From assembly GCF_029625435.1 (NCBI RefSeq), contig NZ_CP121208.1, positions 1 through 64,000 of the forward strand: 64,000 bases of DNA, given 5' to 3'. This DNA comes from Arcanobacterium canis (GTDB taxonomy: Bacteria > Actinomycetota > Actinomycetes > Actinomycetales > Actinomycetaceae). The translations under genes were made by a program, and so were the position numbers. The notes beneath the pieces are model-generated. The model was given only the letters and a program-made list of their open reading frames with translations, had not been told where the DNA came from and ran no database searches. Shown here in pieces: positions 36,597 through 46,151 of this stretch. Position 1 is the stretch's first letter, and every line of letters starts with the position of its first letter.

Positions 36597-38720
36597 ATGA
36601 CACATACAGCACCACGGGCCGAGAAGCGCCCGATTGAACGGACATTCCACGGCGACACCGTTGTGGATCACTACGAATGGTTGCGAGGCGACGAGGCTGC
36701 GGCTCGTGCCCTCGTCGAACAGGAGAACGAATGGTTCGCTGAGCGTACTGCGCATCTTGCGGGCCTGGAAAAGAAAATCGTCGGTGAAATCGCCGCGCGC
36801 ACGAAGGAAGCTGATGTGACGGTTCCCGTGCGCAAAGGTGACTACTGGTATTGGACTCGCACATTCGAAGGGAAGTCGTACCCTGCGTTTTCCCGTGCGC
36901 GTGCTATCGGGAGCGAGCGCCCCGATCCAGACACCATTGGTGATGCCGAGCAGGTGATCTACGACGCCAATGTGCTCGCGCAGCCGCATGAGTTCTTCTC
37001 CATTGGAGGGCAGGCTATCTCGCCTAATGGTGAGCTTCTTGCGCTCGCGGTGGATGTGGCGGGAAATGAGGAATTTGCGCTGACGATCTCGCGTATTGAC
37101 ACCGGTGAAGTTGTGGATTCATCGCTGTCGAAGGTTGTGTATGGACTGGCTTTTTCCCCAGATTCCAGTCGTATCTACTACACGCGTGCAGATTCGGCGT
37201 GGCGTTCTTACCAGATTTGGGAGCACGTGATCGGTGAAGATCCGGAAACTGACCGCCTCATTTATCAGGAAGATGACGAGAATTTCTCCGTATTGATGTG
37301 GGAATCGCGTGACGGTGAGTGGCTCATCATCCACTCGGCATCGACCACCACCTCCGAGGTGCGGCTCATGCCTATCACCGACGCCGGAGCTGAGCCTTTC
37401 GTGGTGTCTGAGCGTCGTGCGGGGCTCGATTACACGGCGGATGTCGCCGGTGATCAGCTCTTGATCTGGCATAACCTCACCAACGTGGGTTTCGAGGTGT
37501 CCAGCGCTCCGATCGGAGCCTCGGTTCCTGAAAGCTGGAAGACTGTGATGTCTGCGGCCAAGGGGGAACGTATCGTTGAAGTTGCCGCATTCGCAGGCTT
37601 CGCCGTGGTGTTGCTCCGCTCTGCTGGCTCGACCACGTTGCGCGTGCTGCGTAGGATCGACGTGCAAGGAACGGACGAAAGCGGAGCACCGGCGTTGTCG
37701 GGTTGGAGCGAGCCGGAGGCAATCAACGCTCCGGAGTTGTCCACAATTGATCTGGGAGCGAACCCGGAGTGGAATGCACAGTCGGTGCTCTTCATGACCG
37801 AGTCCCTGCTTGATCCGGCCACGGCGAACGAGTGGGACGCCGCGACCGGTGAGGTACGCACGCTCAAGGTGCTCGACGTGCCAGGTTATGACCGTTCCAA
37901 GTATGTCCAGGTGCGCGAGTGGGCCACCGCCGAAGATGGTACGAAGATCCCGATGACGGTGGTTTACCGAGCTGACCTTGAACGCGATGGCTCGAACCCC
38001 GGTTTCATTTATGGCTACGGCTCCTATGAAATCTCGATCGATCCGTTCTTCGCGGCGGATCGTTTACCGATTTTTGATCGCGGGATCGTCTATGCCATTG
38101 CGCATGTCCGTGGTGGCGGCGAGATGGGGCGCGAATGGTACGAGAACGGCAAGTTCGACAAGAAGAAGAACACGTTTAGCGACTTCGTGGCTGCAGCACA
38201 TCACCTGTTTGACACCGGCCTGGTGGACCCAAGACGTCTAGCGGCCGAGGGCAGCAGCGCTGGTGGTCTGCTGATGGGTGCGGTCACGAACCTAGCGCCG
38301 GAGACTTTCCGCGTGGTTCACGCTGGTGTGCCATTCGTCGATGCACTCAACACAATCCTCAAGCCTGAACTTCCCCTGACCGTGGGCGAGTGGGAAGAGT
38401 GGGGTAACCCAGTGGAGTCGGAGCACATCTACCGTTATATGAAGGAGTACTCGCCATACGAGAACGTGCGCGAAGGTGAGCTTTATCCAGCGATCCTGGC
38501 AACAACGTCGATCAACGACGTGCGTGTGTCCTACCTTGAGCCAATGAAGTGGGTGCAGGTTCTGCGCGACAACGTCACCAACGACGAGGTGACGCGTCCA
38601 ATCCTTTTGCTGACCGAAACTGTTGCTGGTCACGGTGGCGGTTCAGGCCGGTACAAGAAGTGGGAAGATCGTGGGCGCGAGCTGGCGTTTATCTTCGATC
38701 AACTTGGTGTGACCGAGTGA
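36597..38720 (+). CDS. ptrB: Oligopeptidase B (S9 prolyl oligopeptidase family)
   Basis: A 707-residue cytoplasmic peptidase that cuts short peptides after Arg or Lys. An N-terminal beta-propeller (about 70-410) is followed by the alpha/beta-hydrolase domain (about 420-707). The catalytic serine is Ser554 in EGSSAGGLLMG and the histidine is His679 in AGHGGGSGRYK; the aspartate should lie near residue 640. The block AHVRGGGEMGREWYENGK is characteristic of oligopeptidase B. No signal peptide is present. The gene is monocistronic, with a terminator hairpin downstream. Confidence 0.93.
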   Translation: MTHTAPRAEKRPIERTFHGDTVVDHYEWLRGDEAAARALVEQENEWFAERTAHLAGLEKKIVGEIAARTKEADVTVPVRKGDYWYWTRTFEGKSYPAFSRARAIGSERPDPDTIGDAEQVIYDANVLAQPHEFFSIGGQAISPNGELLALAVDVAGNEEFALTISRIDTGEVVDSSLSKVVYGLAFSPDSSRIYYTRADSAWRSYQIWEHVIGEDPETDRLIYQEDDENFSVLMWESRDGEWLIIHSASTTTSEVRLMPITDAGAEPFVVSERRAGLDYTADVAGDQLLIWHNLTNVGFEVSSAPIGASVPESWKTVMSAAKGERIVEVAAFAGFAVVLLRSAGSTTLRVLRRIDVQGTDESGAPALSGWSEPEAINAPELSTIDLGANPEWNAQSVLFMTESLLDPATANEWDAATGEVRTLKVLDVPGYDRSKYVQVREWATAEDGTKIPMTVVYRADLERDGSNPGFIYGYGSYEISIDPFFAADRLPIFDRGIVYAIAHVRGGGEMGREWYENGKFDKKKNTFSDFVAAAHHLFDTGLVDPRRLAAEGSSAGGLLMGAVTNLAPETFRVVHAGVPFVDALNTILKPELPLTVGEWEEWGNPVESEHIYRYMKEYSPYENVREGELYPAILATTSINDVRVSYLEPMKWVQVLRDNVTNDEVTRPILLLTETVAGHGGGSGRYKKWEDRGRELAFIFDQLGVTE

Positions 38721-38781
38721 TGTGTAGAGCACGTTAACACTGAGGCACTAACTACCTGGACTAAAACTCGTCCACTTGATG

Positions 38782-38820
38782 AGGTGGGGCTGGCTGCGTT
38801 TGCAGCCAGCCCCACCTTTG
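38782..38820. terminator. Bidirectional terminator between ptrB and ahpF
   Basis: A 16-bp perfect stem (38782-38797 with 38102 plus 700, that is 38802-38817) with a four-base GTTT loop, followed by TTT. It lies between convergent genes. Confidence 0.8.
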
Positions 38821-38858
38821 ATGATCTGTATCCCAGACGAGGGTGTATCTGGCCCGCG

Positions 38859-40424
38859 TTACAGCCGGATCAAGCGATCCCATGCCGACAGCGCGGCCGT
38901 AGCTCCGGAACCGGAAGCGATGACGATCTGCTTAAATGTGGTGTCCGAGCAATCGCCAGCAGCATAGATTCCCGCCACGCTCGTGGCGCCCTTGCCATCT
39001 GTCGCGATTTCACGTTTGGCATTGAGTTCCACCACGCCGTCGAGCCACTCGGTGTTCGGTAGCAAGCCGATCTGCACAAACACGCCCGACAGATCCACAG
39101 ACTTTTTCTCACCAGTAGCCCGATCCGTGTAAGTCAAGCCAGTCACCTGCGTGCCGTCACCGAGCACTTCGGTGGTCTGAGCATTCGTGATGACTGCAGT
39201 GTTCTTCAGCGCGGCGAGCGAGTCCATGAGAACATCGTCGGCACGGCACTTGTCTGCAAACTCGAAAACGGTCACGTGCGAAGCGTGAACAGAGAGATCG
39301 ATCGCAGCCTCGATACCTGAGTTCCCGCCGCCAATCACGGCCACTTTCTTATCCTTGAAAAGTGGGCCGTCGCAATGCGGGCAGAACGTGACGCCCTTGT
39401 TGCGGTATTCCTCTTCGCCCGGCACTCCCATCAGACGCCAGCGCGCACCGGTAGCGACGACGACGGTGCGAGCCTTGAGTGCGCCGTCGCCGAAGTGGAC
39501 GGTGTGCAGCTCGCCCTCTGCCGACGCCGGAGTGAGACCGGTTGCGGTTGAGGCAGGGTAGACATCGATCGCATAGTGCTTGACGTGCTCTTCGAGCTGC
39601 GCGGAGAGCTTCGGACCTTCGGTGTAGGTCTGCGAAATGAAGTTTTCGACTGCGAGCGTGTCGTTCATCTGTCCACCGAAACGTTCACCAGTGATTGCTG
39701 TGCGCAGACCCTTACGGGCGAAATAAATTGCCGCAGCTGCGCCAGCTGGGCCTTGCCCCACAACAAGGGCGTCATAAGGCTCGGCAGAATTCATCTTTTC
39801 AGCCGTACGATCAGCAGCCCCGGCATCCAGACGAGCCACGAACTCTTCGATCGTGGTGCGGCCCTGGCCGAACTCTTCACCGTTGAGGTAGATCGTTGGC
39901 ACCGAAAGAATATTCTTCGCGTTGACTTCATCCTGGAAGAGCGAACCTTCAACAGCTGTGTGCTTAATGCGCGGGTTGATCACGCTCATTGTGTTCAGGG
40001 CCTGAACAACAGTTGGGCAGTTTTGGCAGGTGAGCGACATGTAGGTGACGAACTCAAAATCGCCTTCAAGGCCAGCCACGGCATCGATGAGTTCTTGTTC
40101 TTCCTTGATCGGATTTCCGCCCACCTGCAGAAGTGCAAGAACGAGCGAAGAAAACTCGTGTCCCATCGGAATTCCAGCGAACTGGACGGCAATGTCCGTA
40201 CCTGCGCGGCGGATGGTGAAGCCGGGTTTACGCTCGTTGGCTGAGTCGTCGCGCATGTATTCGACGTTGTCGCTCAGCGCGGCGATGTCCTGGAGCAGCA
40301 GTTCGAGATCTTCCGACGCGGGGCGTTCGTCAAGCGACGCCACCAGTTCTACTTTCTCGGTGATGCGCCCAGTGAGCTGCATAAGTGACGCGGTCAAGTT
40401 CTCGTCTAGTAATTTCTTGGCCAT
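38859..40424 (-). CDS. ahpF: Alkyl hydroperoxide reductase subunit F (AhpF)
   Basis: A 521-residue flavoprotein that reduces AhpC with NAD(P)H. An N-terminal tandem thioredoxin-like domain (about 1-200) carries the CxxC in SLTCQNCPTVV. The thioredoxin-reductase-like part (about 210-521) has an FAD-binding GQGPAGAAAAIYFARKG, the redox CxxC in TFCPHCDGPL and the NAD-binding VIGGGNSGIEAA. GAGGAGG precedes the ATG. It lies downstream of ahpC on the same strand with a stable hairpin between. Both genes fit peroxide defence. Confidence 0.96.
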   Translation of the reverse strand: MAKKLLDENLTASLMQLTGRITEKVELVASLDERPASEDLELLLQDIAALSDNVEYMRDDSANERKPGFTIRRAGTDIAVQFAGIPMGHEFSSLVLALLQVGGNPIKEEQELIDAVAGLEGDFEFVTYMSLTCQNCPTVVQALNTMSVINPRIKHTAVEGSLFQDEVNAKNILSVPTIYLNGEEFGQGRTTIEEFVARLDAGAADRTAEKMNSAEPYDALVVGQGPAGAAAAIYFARKGLRTAITGERFGGQMNDTLAVENFISQTYTEGPKLSAQLEEHVKHYAIDVYPASTATGLTPASAEGELHTVHFGDGALKARTVVVATGARWRLMGVPGEEEYRNKGVTFCPHCDGPLFKDKKVAVIGGGNSGIEAAIDLSVHASHVTVFEFADKCRADDVLMDSLAALKNTAVITNAQTTEVLGDGTQVTGLTYTDRATGEKKSVDLSGVFVQIGLLPNTEWLDGVVELNAKREIATDGKGATSVAGIYAAGDCSDTTFKQIVIASGSGATAALSAWDRLIRL

Positions 40425-40490
40425 CGAAGCCTCCTCAAAGCATGATGTGGTTGTTGTGGTACCAAAGCTGGTGTGTTGAGGCGTCGCAGA

Positions 40491-40539
40491 AACGCCCCTG
40501 AAGGGAGTTCACTACCGACGGTAGCCCTTCAGGGGCGTT
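40491..40539 (-). terminator. Attenuating hairpin between ahpC and ahpF
   Basis: AACGCCCCTGAAGGG (40491-40505) pairs perfectly with 40525-40539, and an inner hairpin CTACC-GAC-GGTAG (40512-40524) extends it. It lies between two genes of one pathway read from right to left. It may act as a partial terminator so that ahpC is expressed above ahpF, or stabilise the ahpC mRNA end. No long T run is seen. Confidence 0.65.
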
Positions 40540-40566
40540 CCAGAACGCCGATGTGATGCGTGGTGA

Positions 40567-41130
40567 TCAGATCTTGCCAACCAGATCGATGCCGGGGGTC
40601 AGAGTTGCTTCGCCCTCTTCCCACTTTGCCGGGCAAACCTCGCCTGGATGTGCTGCGATGTATTGAGCGGCCTTGATCTTACGCAGGAGCTCATCAGCGG
40701 AACGGCCAATACCTTCAGCGGTCTGCTCGATGTACTGAATCACGCCGTCAGGATCGATGAGGTAGGTGGCGCGGTCAGCCTGGGCGCCGCCTTCACGCAG
40801 GGTGTCAAAGTTGGTGGCGAGCTGGCCATTCGAATCACCGAGCATGAAGTACTTGACCTTGCCGACTTCCTCGGAATCGTCGTGCCACGCCTTGTGGACG
40901 AAGTGCGAATCAGTGGAAACAGAGAAGACTTCGACGCCCATTTCCTGGAGCTGATCGTAGTGATCTGCGAGATCGCCGAGCTCAGTGGGGCAAACGAAGG
41001 TGAAATCGCCGGGGTAGAAGAAGAAAACGGCCCATTTGCCGAGAACATCCTTTTCTGTCACTTCTACGAATTCGCCGTTGTGGTAAGCCTGCGTGCTGAA
41101 CGGCAAAATGGAGGTGTTAATCAGAGACAT
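40567..41130 (-). CDS. ahpC: Alkyl hydroperoxide reductase subunit C (AhpC), peroxiredoxin
   Basis: I use ATG at 41130 (MSLINTSILPFSTQA), with AAGGGCGC upstream, giving 187 residues as in typical AhpC; the longer frame is not supported. The peroxidatic cysteine is in DFTFVCPTELGDL near residue 47 and the resolving cysteine is in HPGEVCPAKWEEG near residue 166. It reduces hydrogen peroxide and organic peroxides using electrons from AhpF. The palindrome upstream may control transcription. Confidence 0.96.
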   Translation of the reverse strand: MSLINTSILPFSTQAYHNGEFVEVTEKDVLGKWAVFFFYPGDFTFVCPTELGDLADHYDQLQEMGVEVFSVSTDSHFVHKAWHDDSEEVGKVKYFMLGDSNGQLATNFDTLREGGAQADRATYLIDPDGVIQYIEQTAEGIGRSADELLRKIKAAQYIAAHPGEVCPAKWEEGEATLTPGIDLVGKI

Positions 41131-41173
41131 AGCGCCCTTTCTTTCCGAGTGGATCCGAATCGGGAATCCAATA

Positions 41174-41188
41174 CTTGAATGGTTCAAG
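41174..41188 (-). promoter_or_regulatory. Palindrome upstream of ahpC, candidate operator
   Basis: CTTGAA-TGG-TTCAAG is a perfect 6-bp inverted repeat with a three-base spacer, 44 bases upstream of the ahpC start. It could bind a peroxide-sensing regulator. It is not a clear match to the long OxyR pattern or the PerR box. Confidence 0.35.
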
Positions 41189-41292
41189 AAAAGTCTATCT
41201 CTCCGAGTGCGTAACCGCAAAGAAAATCTTTCAAAGTGCTGCACATTCTCTATGGAGAGTGTGCTCCAACCATGTCGATGTGCGGGGGCTGA

Positions 41293-42720
41293 CTAGCGCC
41301 TCATGGCTGCGCCGAGCGCCGCCTTCCACGAACCGAACCGCTGGCGGATCGCGGCTCCTGAGGGGAGTTCGCCTTTCTTCTCGTTCTTTTCCAACCACGT
41401 TTTGTAGCCGACGAAGGATGCAGACGTACCCGAGTGAGCGGCATCGATCATATAGGCGCGAATCGCGTAGATGTAATCATCTTGGCTGAACTTCAACCCA
41501 CCACGAGCGCGCCCACGCCTCGGCTCCAAGCCGATTGCGGCCAGCGCATCGTTCCAGTATCCGTTGAACCGCTTGATAATCGTTTGTGACGTCGGAGGCC
41601 ACAAGAAACCACCCTCGCCCCCGTCTTGCAAGGCAATGAACTGCGAGCGGTGGTGGTCGTATTCCTTGGCAGTGAGAGTTGCCTGAGGATCGGTTTGAGT
41701 TAGTCGCGCACCCGCCGCAACAAGCCCAATGACATGCTCGATCGCTTCATCACTCAAGCCCTCAAGGTGGTCGGTGATCTCATCGTGAACCGCGTCGGAC
41801 ACATCCTCGGTTGGTATCGGTTCGCAGTTATTCGCCGAAGCAAGCATCAAGAACATTGCTGCCATCAACGAGCGCTGGCCGAAGTGCTTCGCCGGCCCAT
41901 GGTTTGAGCGCGCAGTTTCAAGGATCCCGCCGCGGTAGAGGAACTCCAGTGCCAAAATGGCCGCCGACGTCGCAACCTCGCTGAGCTCGGCGTGGAAGGA
42001 CACCGACTGGTCATCCGGCTTGCCGCACAGATCAGAAATACCGCGAACCGAAAGGAACGGAATCCCGAAGCGATACGCGGTTTGAGCAGCAGCGTGACTT
42101 TCCATATCTGCGCTCAACGCATGTGGGAAGACCTCCCGCCTATTTTCGACGTTACGCTCGGTAACAAACGCATCAGAAGACAGCATCTGACCGATGCGAA
42201 CATCCTGCGGACAAATTGTGTGGTTCAGTGCAGACTCATGCTCACTGGAGAACACCGAAACTGCCTCTGACCACCGAACTGGTTGCCCCGACGTCGATAG
42301 CTCCTCGAGGAGTGACAGAGCGCCGTCGAGAAGGGCTGCGTCGCCGGTGAAAACCTCCGGCTGGCCCGGAACTTGTCCGGGAGCGTAACCGAAGGCGGTG
42401 CCATCTGCCCCGCCGTTGATATACGTTTCGCCGACGATGACCTGGCCAACGCGAGCATCTGCTGCAAGGCCACCTGTTGAGCCGATCGAAATGATGGCAC
42501 GCGGCTGATACTTCGCCAGTGCCCACCCAAGAGCACTGGCACATGCTGCCATGCCAATTCCCGTCACCATCGTGACGATATCGGAGCGGCCGCGGTGGAA
42601 CGCCACTACCTTCGCTGCCGAATTTTCGACCTCGGTACGCTTGGACTGAGCGAGAAGTTCGTGCATCGGTGCCATTTCTTCAGGCATGGCAGAGATGATG
42701 AGAGCATTGATCGGAATCAT
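41293..42720 (-). CDS. MTA/SAH nucleosidase fused to a C-terminal repeat domain
   Basis: A 475-residue protein. The N-terminal part (about 1-235) is a purine nucleosidase of the Pfs/MTAN type that hydrolyses 5'-methylthioadenosine and S-adenosylhomocysteine, with [25 protein letters not shown] and [15 protein letters not shown], where the Glu and Asp are substrate-binding and catalytic. The C-terminal 240 residues have no place in MTAN. They contain two units of about 50 residues with W-x-x-A-L-x-A-x-G ([20 protein letters not shown] and [20 protein letters not shown]), which resemble the homing-endonuclease-associated repeats that bind DNA. The start codon overlaps the luxS stop (ATGA). It makes the substrate of LuxS. 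The role of the extra part is unknown. Confidence 0.82.
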   Translation of the reverse strand: MIPINALIISAMPEEMAPMHELLAQSKRTEVENSAAKVVAFHRGRSDIVTMVTGIGMAACASALGWALAKYQPRAIISIGSTGGLAADARVGQVIVGETYINGGADGTAFGYAPGQVPGQPEVFTGDAALLDGALSLLEELSTSGQPVRWSEAVSVFSSEHESALNHTICPQDVRIGQMLSSDAFVTERNVENRREVFPHALSADMESHAAAQTAYRFGIPFLSVRGISDLCGKPDDQSVSFHAELSEVATSAAILALEFLYRGGILETARSNHGPAKHFGQRSLMAAMFLMLASANNCEPIPTEDVSDAVHDEITDHLEGLSDEAIEHVIGLVAAGARLTQTDPQATLTAKEYDHHRSQFIALQDGGEGGFLWPPTSQTIIKRFNGYWNDALAAIGLEPRRGRARGGLKFSQDDYIYAIRAYMIDAAHSGTSASFVGYKTWLEKNEKKGELPSGAAIRQRFGSWKAALGAAMRR

Positions 42721-43202
42721 GAGGCGGCTCCTTTGCCAGCATCAGTAGTCAGGACCTGTTCCCACTCGGAGCGCTTGGACAGCATGGCTGTGACGGCGTC
42801 TTTGGCACCCTTGAGCGAGTGGTGGGCACCCCACCCACACTGTACTTCGTTGGCAGCGGGGACGGCGTCGGCAGTGAGGATGTCGTGGAAAGTTGTCTCG
42901 ACTAATTCGGCTGTTGACGTCACATCCGGTTCGCCGCTGAGCATGAGGTAGAAGCCTGTTTGGCACCCCATCGGGGAAAAATCGACGACGTTTGACGCGT
43001 GGTTTCGCGAAAATTCAGCGAACATGTGCTCAATGGAATGGACAGCGTCCATCTCTAAATGTTCGGAATTTGGCTGGCAGAAACGCACATCATACTTTGT
43101 CAGTACGCTGCCCTCGCTCAGGCGCTTGACGTCTGCCACACGAATGTAAGGAGCACAAACGTAACGGTGATCGAGGTTGAACGATTCCACATTAAGTTTC
43201 AT
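42717..43202 (-). CDS. luxS: S-ribosylhomocysteine lyase LuxS
   Basis: I use ATG at 43202 ([15 protein letters not shown]), preceded by GGGAGCAC, giving 161 residues, the family length. The metal-binding and active-site residues are seen: HSIEH, then the catalytic Cys in GCQTGFYL, and the third zinc ligand in [10 protein letters not shown]. The enzyme converts S-ribosylhomocysteine to homocysteine and DPD, the precursor of autoinducer-2. The neighbouring nucleosidase supplies its substrate, and the four-base overlap shows one operon. A signalling role is possible but the sequence shows only the metabolic one. Confidence 0.96.
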   Translation of the reverse strand: MKLNVESFNLDHRYVCAPYIRVADVKRLSEGSVLTKYDVRFCQPNSEHLEMDAVHSIEHMFAEFSRNHASNVVDFSPMGCQTGFYLMLSGEPDVTSTAELVETTFHDILTADAVPAANEVQCGWGAHHSLKGAKDAVTAMLSKRSEWEQVLTTDAGKGAAS

Positions 43203-43323
43203 GTTGTGCTCCCATACTGGTTCCATTAAACAGCTATAGCTTCAGGTTACACGTCCTTGTGAACCCGCGGGGAGTGTCACGACCCGCATGGACACCTTCG
43301 CGCGCGTAACGGATAATATCCAC

Positions 43324-43590
43324 ATGAATGCAATTGTGACAGTGACAGGGCTTGACACCACTGGAATTGTGGCGGCCGTTGCCGGCCACTTGGCCCAGAA
43401 GAACATCAATATCCTCGATATCTCTCAGCAGACGATGGGTGAGTACTTCGCGATGATTCTCGAAATTCAGTTGGGAGATCAGCCGAATATGCTTGAGCTG
43501 CAGGAGTCCCTGCGCTCGCTCGGGGAGGAGCGCGGCCTGGTGATCACCCTCCAGTCCCACGTAATTTTTGACGCGATGCACGATCTGTAG
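43324..43590 (+). CDS. ACT-domain protein (UPF0237)
   Basis: An 88-residue single ACT domain. I choose ATG at 43324 ([15 protein letters not shown]), which matches the family; the reading from 43288 adds 12 unrelated residues. The typical beta-alpha-beta layout includes [19 protein letters not shown] and [13 protein letters not shown]. Members bind small ligands, often amino acids, and usually sit next to PFL-type genes, as here: the next gene starts 11 bases after this stop. The ligand is unknown. Confidence 0.9.
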   Translation: MNAIVTVTGLDTTGIVAAVAGHLAQKNINILDISQQTMGEYFAMILEIQLGDQPNMLELQESLRSLGEERGLVITLQSHVIFDAMHDL

Positions 43591-43600
43591 GAGGTGGCAC

Positions 43601-44956
43601 ATGCTGCATAACGTGAACGAGATCCTTGAGACGGTCAACATGATCGCCCAGGATAAACTCGACATTCGCACTGTCACCATGGGTATCTCGCTGCTCGATT
43701 GCGCCGACTCTGATGACGCCCGCGCTCGTGAACGGGCCTACAACAAGATCACCCGCCTGGCGGCGAACCTCGTCGAGACGGCTCGGTCGATTGAGGCTGA
43801 ACTCGGCATCCCTATTATTAACAAACGAATTTCAGTTACCCCCATCGCGCTCGTAGCTGGGGCATCGGAAAACCCCGACTATGTGGAGTGGGCTCGCACG
43901 CTTGATGCAGCAGCAAAGGCTGTGGGAGTTGATTTCCTCGGCGGTTTCTCCGCCCTCGTTGAAAAGGGTGCTACGGTATCCGATCAGCGTCTGATTGATT
44001 CGATTCCGCAGGCGTTGACCAGCACCGATGTGGTGTGTTCGTCGGTTAATATTGGTTCTTCGCGCGCGGGCATCAATATGGATTCCGTCAAGCGCATGGG
44101 AGAAGTTGTGGCTGAAACCGCCGCGCTCCCAGGAGGATTACTTGGCGCTGCGAAACTGGTGGTTTTTGCGAACTCTGTTGGCGACAACCCCTTCATGGCT
44201 GGAGCATTCCACGGTGTGGAGATGCCTGAGTGCGTGGTGAGTGTGGGCGTTTCGGGGCCTGGCGTTATTAAGCGTGCGATCGATTCTGTGCCTGAGGGAT
44301 CGTTCAATGAGCTGGCCGAGATTGTCAAGAAAGCGGCATTCAAAGTGACCCGCACAGGCGAGATCGTGGGGCGTATGGCAGCTGAACGTCTCGGAGTTCG
44401 ATTCGGTATCGTTGATCTTTCCCTCGCACCGACAGCAGAGGTGGGCGATTCTGTTGCTCGTGCTTTGGAGGCAATGGGTCTGGAACGTGTTGGTGCCCAT
44501 GGAACTACTGCAGCGCTCGCGCTTCTCAACGATGCTGTGAAAAAGGGTGGTCTCATGGCCTGCTCACAGGTGGGTGGACTGTCGGGTTCCTTCATTCCAG
44601 TGTCCGAAGATGAGGGCATGATTGAAGCTGCTCGCTTGGGTGCGATTTCGGTATCGAAGCTCGAAGCAATGACAGCGATCTGCTCGGTTGGCCTGGACAT
44701 GATTGCCATTCCCGGTGACACCCCGGCAGCCTCAATTGCTGGCATGATCGCCGATGAAGCAGCCATTGGCGTGATGAACAACAAGACCACTGCTGTTCGC
44801 GTGATCCCCGCTGTGGGGATTCACGAGGGGCAAATGGTGGAATTCGGCGGTTTGCTTGGTCAGGCACCGATCATGCCGATTAGCCCTTACTCATCACAGG
44901 CGTTTATTAACCGTGGTGGTGCAATTCCGGCGCCGTTGCATCAGTTCAAGAACTAG
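43601..44956 (+). CDS. PFL family protein (UPF0210)
   Basis: A 451-residue cytoplasmic protein. ATG at 43601 follows GGAGGTGG. The family is conserved and usually paired with an ACT-domain gene, as here. Conserved segments include [35 protein letters not shown] and [10 protein letters not shown]. Distant similarity to pyruvate formate-lyase-like folds gave the family its name, but no glycyl radical loop can be identified here. The function is not established. A perfect palindrome follows the stop codon. Confidence 0.88.
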   Translation: MLHNVNEILETVNMIAQDKLDIRTVTMGISLLDCADSDDARARERAYNKITRLAANLVETARSIEAELGIPIINKRISVTPIALVAGASENPDYVEWARTLDAAAKAVGVDFLGGFSALVEKGATVSDQRLIDSIPQALTSTDVVCSSVNIGSSRAGINMDSVKRMGEVVAETAALPGGLLGAAKLVVFANSVGDNPFMAGAFHGVEMPECVVSVGVSGPGVIKRAIDSVPEGSFNELAEIVKKAAFKVTRTGEIVGRMAAERLGVRFGIVDLSLAPTAEVGDSVARALEAMGLERVGAHGTTAALALLNDAVKKGGLMACSQVGGLSGSFIPVSEDEGMIEAARLGAISVSKLEAMTAICSVGLDMIAIPGDTPAASIAGMIADEAAIGVMNNKTTAVRVIPAVGIHEGQMVEFGGLLGQAPIMPISPYSSQAFINRGGAIPAPLHQFKN

Positions 44957-44966
44957 ATTCTTTTAC

Positions 44967-45020
44967 TCGTTAATATCTTTGGGCCTCCCGCGATCGCGGG
45001 AGGCCCAAAGATATTAACGA
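44967..45020. terminator. 54-bp perfect palindrome, likely convergent terminator
   Basis: Bases 44967-44993 and 44994-45020 are exact reverse complements over 27 bp with no spacer. The centre is CGATCG. It lies between the plus-strand PFL gene and the minus-strand Fur gene. It has T-rich and A-rich stretches near its ends (TCTTT and AAAGA), which could serve as terminator tracts on either strand. So long a perfect palindrome is unusual among bacterial terminators. Confidence 0.8.
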
Positions 45021-45116
45021 CTGCTTCTCTGAAATCGAGCGATTTCGCCGGTGTGTACTTTTATTGGCCTTGGTACGTGAGCTGCAGCCGGCGCCACGAT
45101 CTGCTGTGGGTGGTGT

Positions 45117-45533
45117 TTACTGCTCTTGGCACTTGGGGCATACACCCCAGAACGTCACTTCAGCCTCGTCCAGGACGAAGCCATGATCGTTGGACGGGGT
45201 GAGGCACGGGGCGTATCCCACCACGCAGTCGATATCGATCACTGTGCGGCAGTGACGGCACACTAGATGGTGGTGGTTATCGTGATTGGACACTTCATAG
45301 AGCGGCACAGAACCGGCAGGCTCAATCTTTCGCAGAATCCCTTTTTCAGTCAGGGCGTGGAGTACATCGTAAATCGCTTGAGTCGAAACACGGCCAAGGC
45401 GTTCAGTGACACCGCGACGCACGTCATCAGCGGTTGAGTGCGGGTGCTGAGTTAACTCGTGCAACACGGACAGCCGCGGCTTGGTAACGCGCAGGCCAAC
45501 CTCATGTAGCGTTTTCGAGAAAGATGTGTCCAT
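45117..45533 (-). CDS. Fur-family transcriptional regulator
   Basis: A regulator of 138 residues if started at ATG 45533 (MDTSFSKTLHEVGLRV). An in-frame TTG at 45569 would add 12 residues without a clear ribosome-binding site. The winged helix contains LRVTKPRLSVLHEL and the recognition helix VSTQAIYDVLHAL. The metal-binding and dimerisation domain has HDNHHHLVCRHC and a C-terminal CPKC, giving two C-x-x-C pairs for structural zinc. The HHH-L-V-C-R-x-C form fits peroxide- or iron-sensing members. It lies alone facing the nrd operon, with divergent promoters in the gap between them. The controlled genes are not identified; ahpC 4 kb away is one possibility. Confidence 0.88.
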   Translation of the reverse strand: MDTSFSKTLHEVGLRVTKPRLSVLHELTQHPHSTADDVRRGVTERLGRVSTQAIYDVLHALTEKGILRKIEPAGSVPLYEVSNHDNHHHLVCRHCRTVIDIDCVVGYAPCLTPSNDHGFVLDEAEVTFWGVCPKCQEQ

Positions 45534-45794
45534 GAGGACAATGTTTGCTGGTTTTTTCGAATCATTCAAGTTTCATGTGCAGAATTTCACCGAAATAATT
45601 GCGTGATCGGCTTCATCTTTCGTTCCGGAGGGGCAAAAGTCCTAACTTTCGTTATCCGACTCGCCGAGTTTCGCACAAAGATCCCTTTTTCTCTTCATCG
45701 CTTTCATCCACTTTTCCGCGTGTCAATGCGCCTAACTCTGTCAAGAGGTAAAACCCCACATGTTGGAAGATGTTGCGGTGGGTGAAATACGCCT

Positions 45795-45810
45795 ACACAA
45801 GATGTAGTGT
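45795..45810 (+). promoter_or_regulatory. Probable NrdR box upstream of nrdH
   Basis: ACACAAGATGTAGTGT matches the NrdR consensus acaCwAtATaTwGtgt at most positions. It lies 86 bases before the nrdH start, in the 45534-45895 gap. NrdR boxes usually come in pairs one helical phase apart; a second, weak candidate lies near 45758. The remainder of the gap holds the divergent leaders of the Fur gene and nrdH and no other gene. Confidence 0.6.
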
Positions 45811-45895
45811 TGGGAGACATTGCCGTACATAACAAAACAACCTAGGATCGCTGGGGTTATCGGCACGTGTTAGACCCCCTCGGAAGGAGAGATCA

Positions 45896-46141
45896 ATGAT
45901 CACCGTTTATAGCAAGCCCGCATGTGTGCAATGCAATGCCACGAAGCGCTCGCTGATTAAGCTTGGTCTTGACTTCGTTGAAGTGGATCTCACCGAGGAT
46001 GCTCAGGCGCTCAAATCCGTCAAAGCGCTCGGATATGCGTCGGCTCCGGTCGTAATGGCGAACGGGGAACACTGGAGTGGCTACCGCCCGGACAAGATCA
46101 AGGCACTTGCCACGAGCAAACGCGCAACTGCCGCTGCTTAA
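45896..46141 (+). CDS. nrdH: NrdH glutaredoxin-like redoxin
   Basis: An 81-residue redoxin that passes electrons to class Ib ribonucleotide reductase. The CxxC is CVQC at residues 11-14, and the motif WSGYRPDKI near residue 61 is the NrdH signature. ATG at 45896 follows GGAAGGAGAG. nrdI starts 10 bases after the stop. A NrdR box lies upstream, so the operon should respond to dATP/ATP balance. Confidence 0.95.
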   Translation: MITVYSKPACVQCNATKRSLIKLGLDFVEVDLTEDAQALKSVKALGYASAPVVMANGEHWSGYRPDKIKALATSKRATAAA

Positions 46142-46151
46142 TGCGTGAGCA

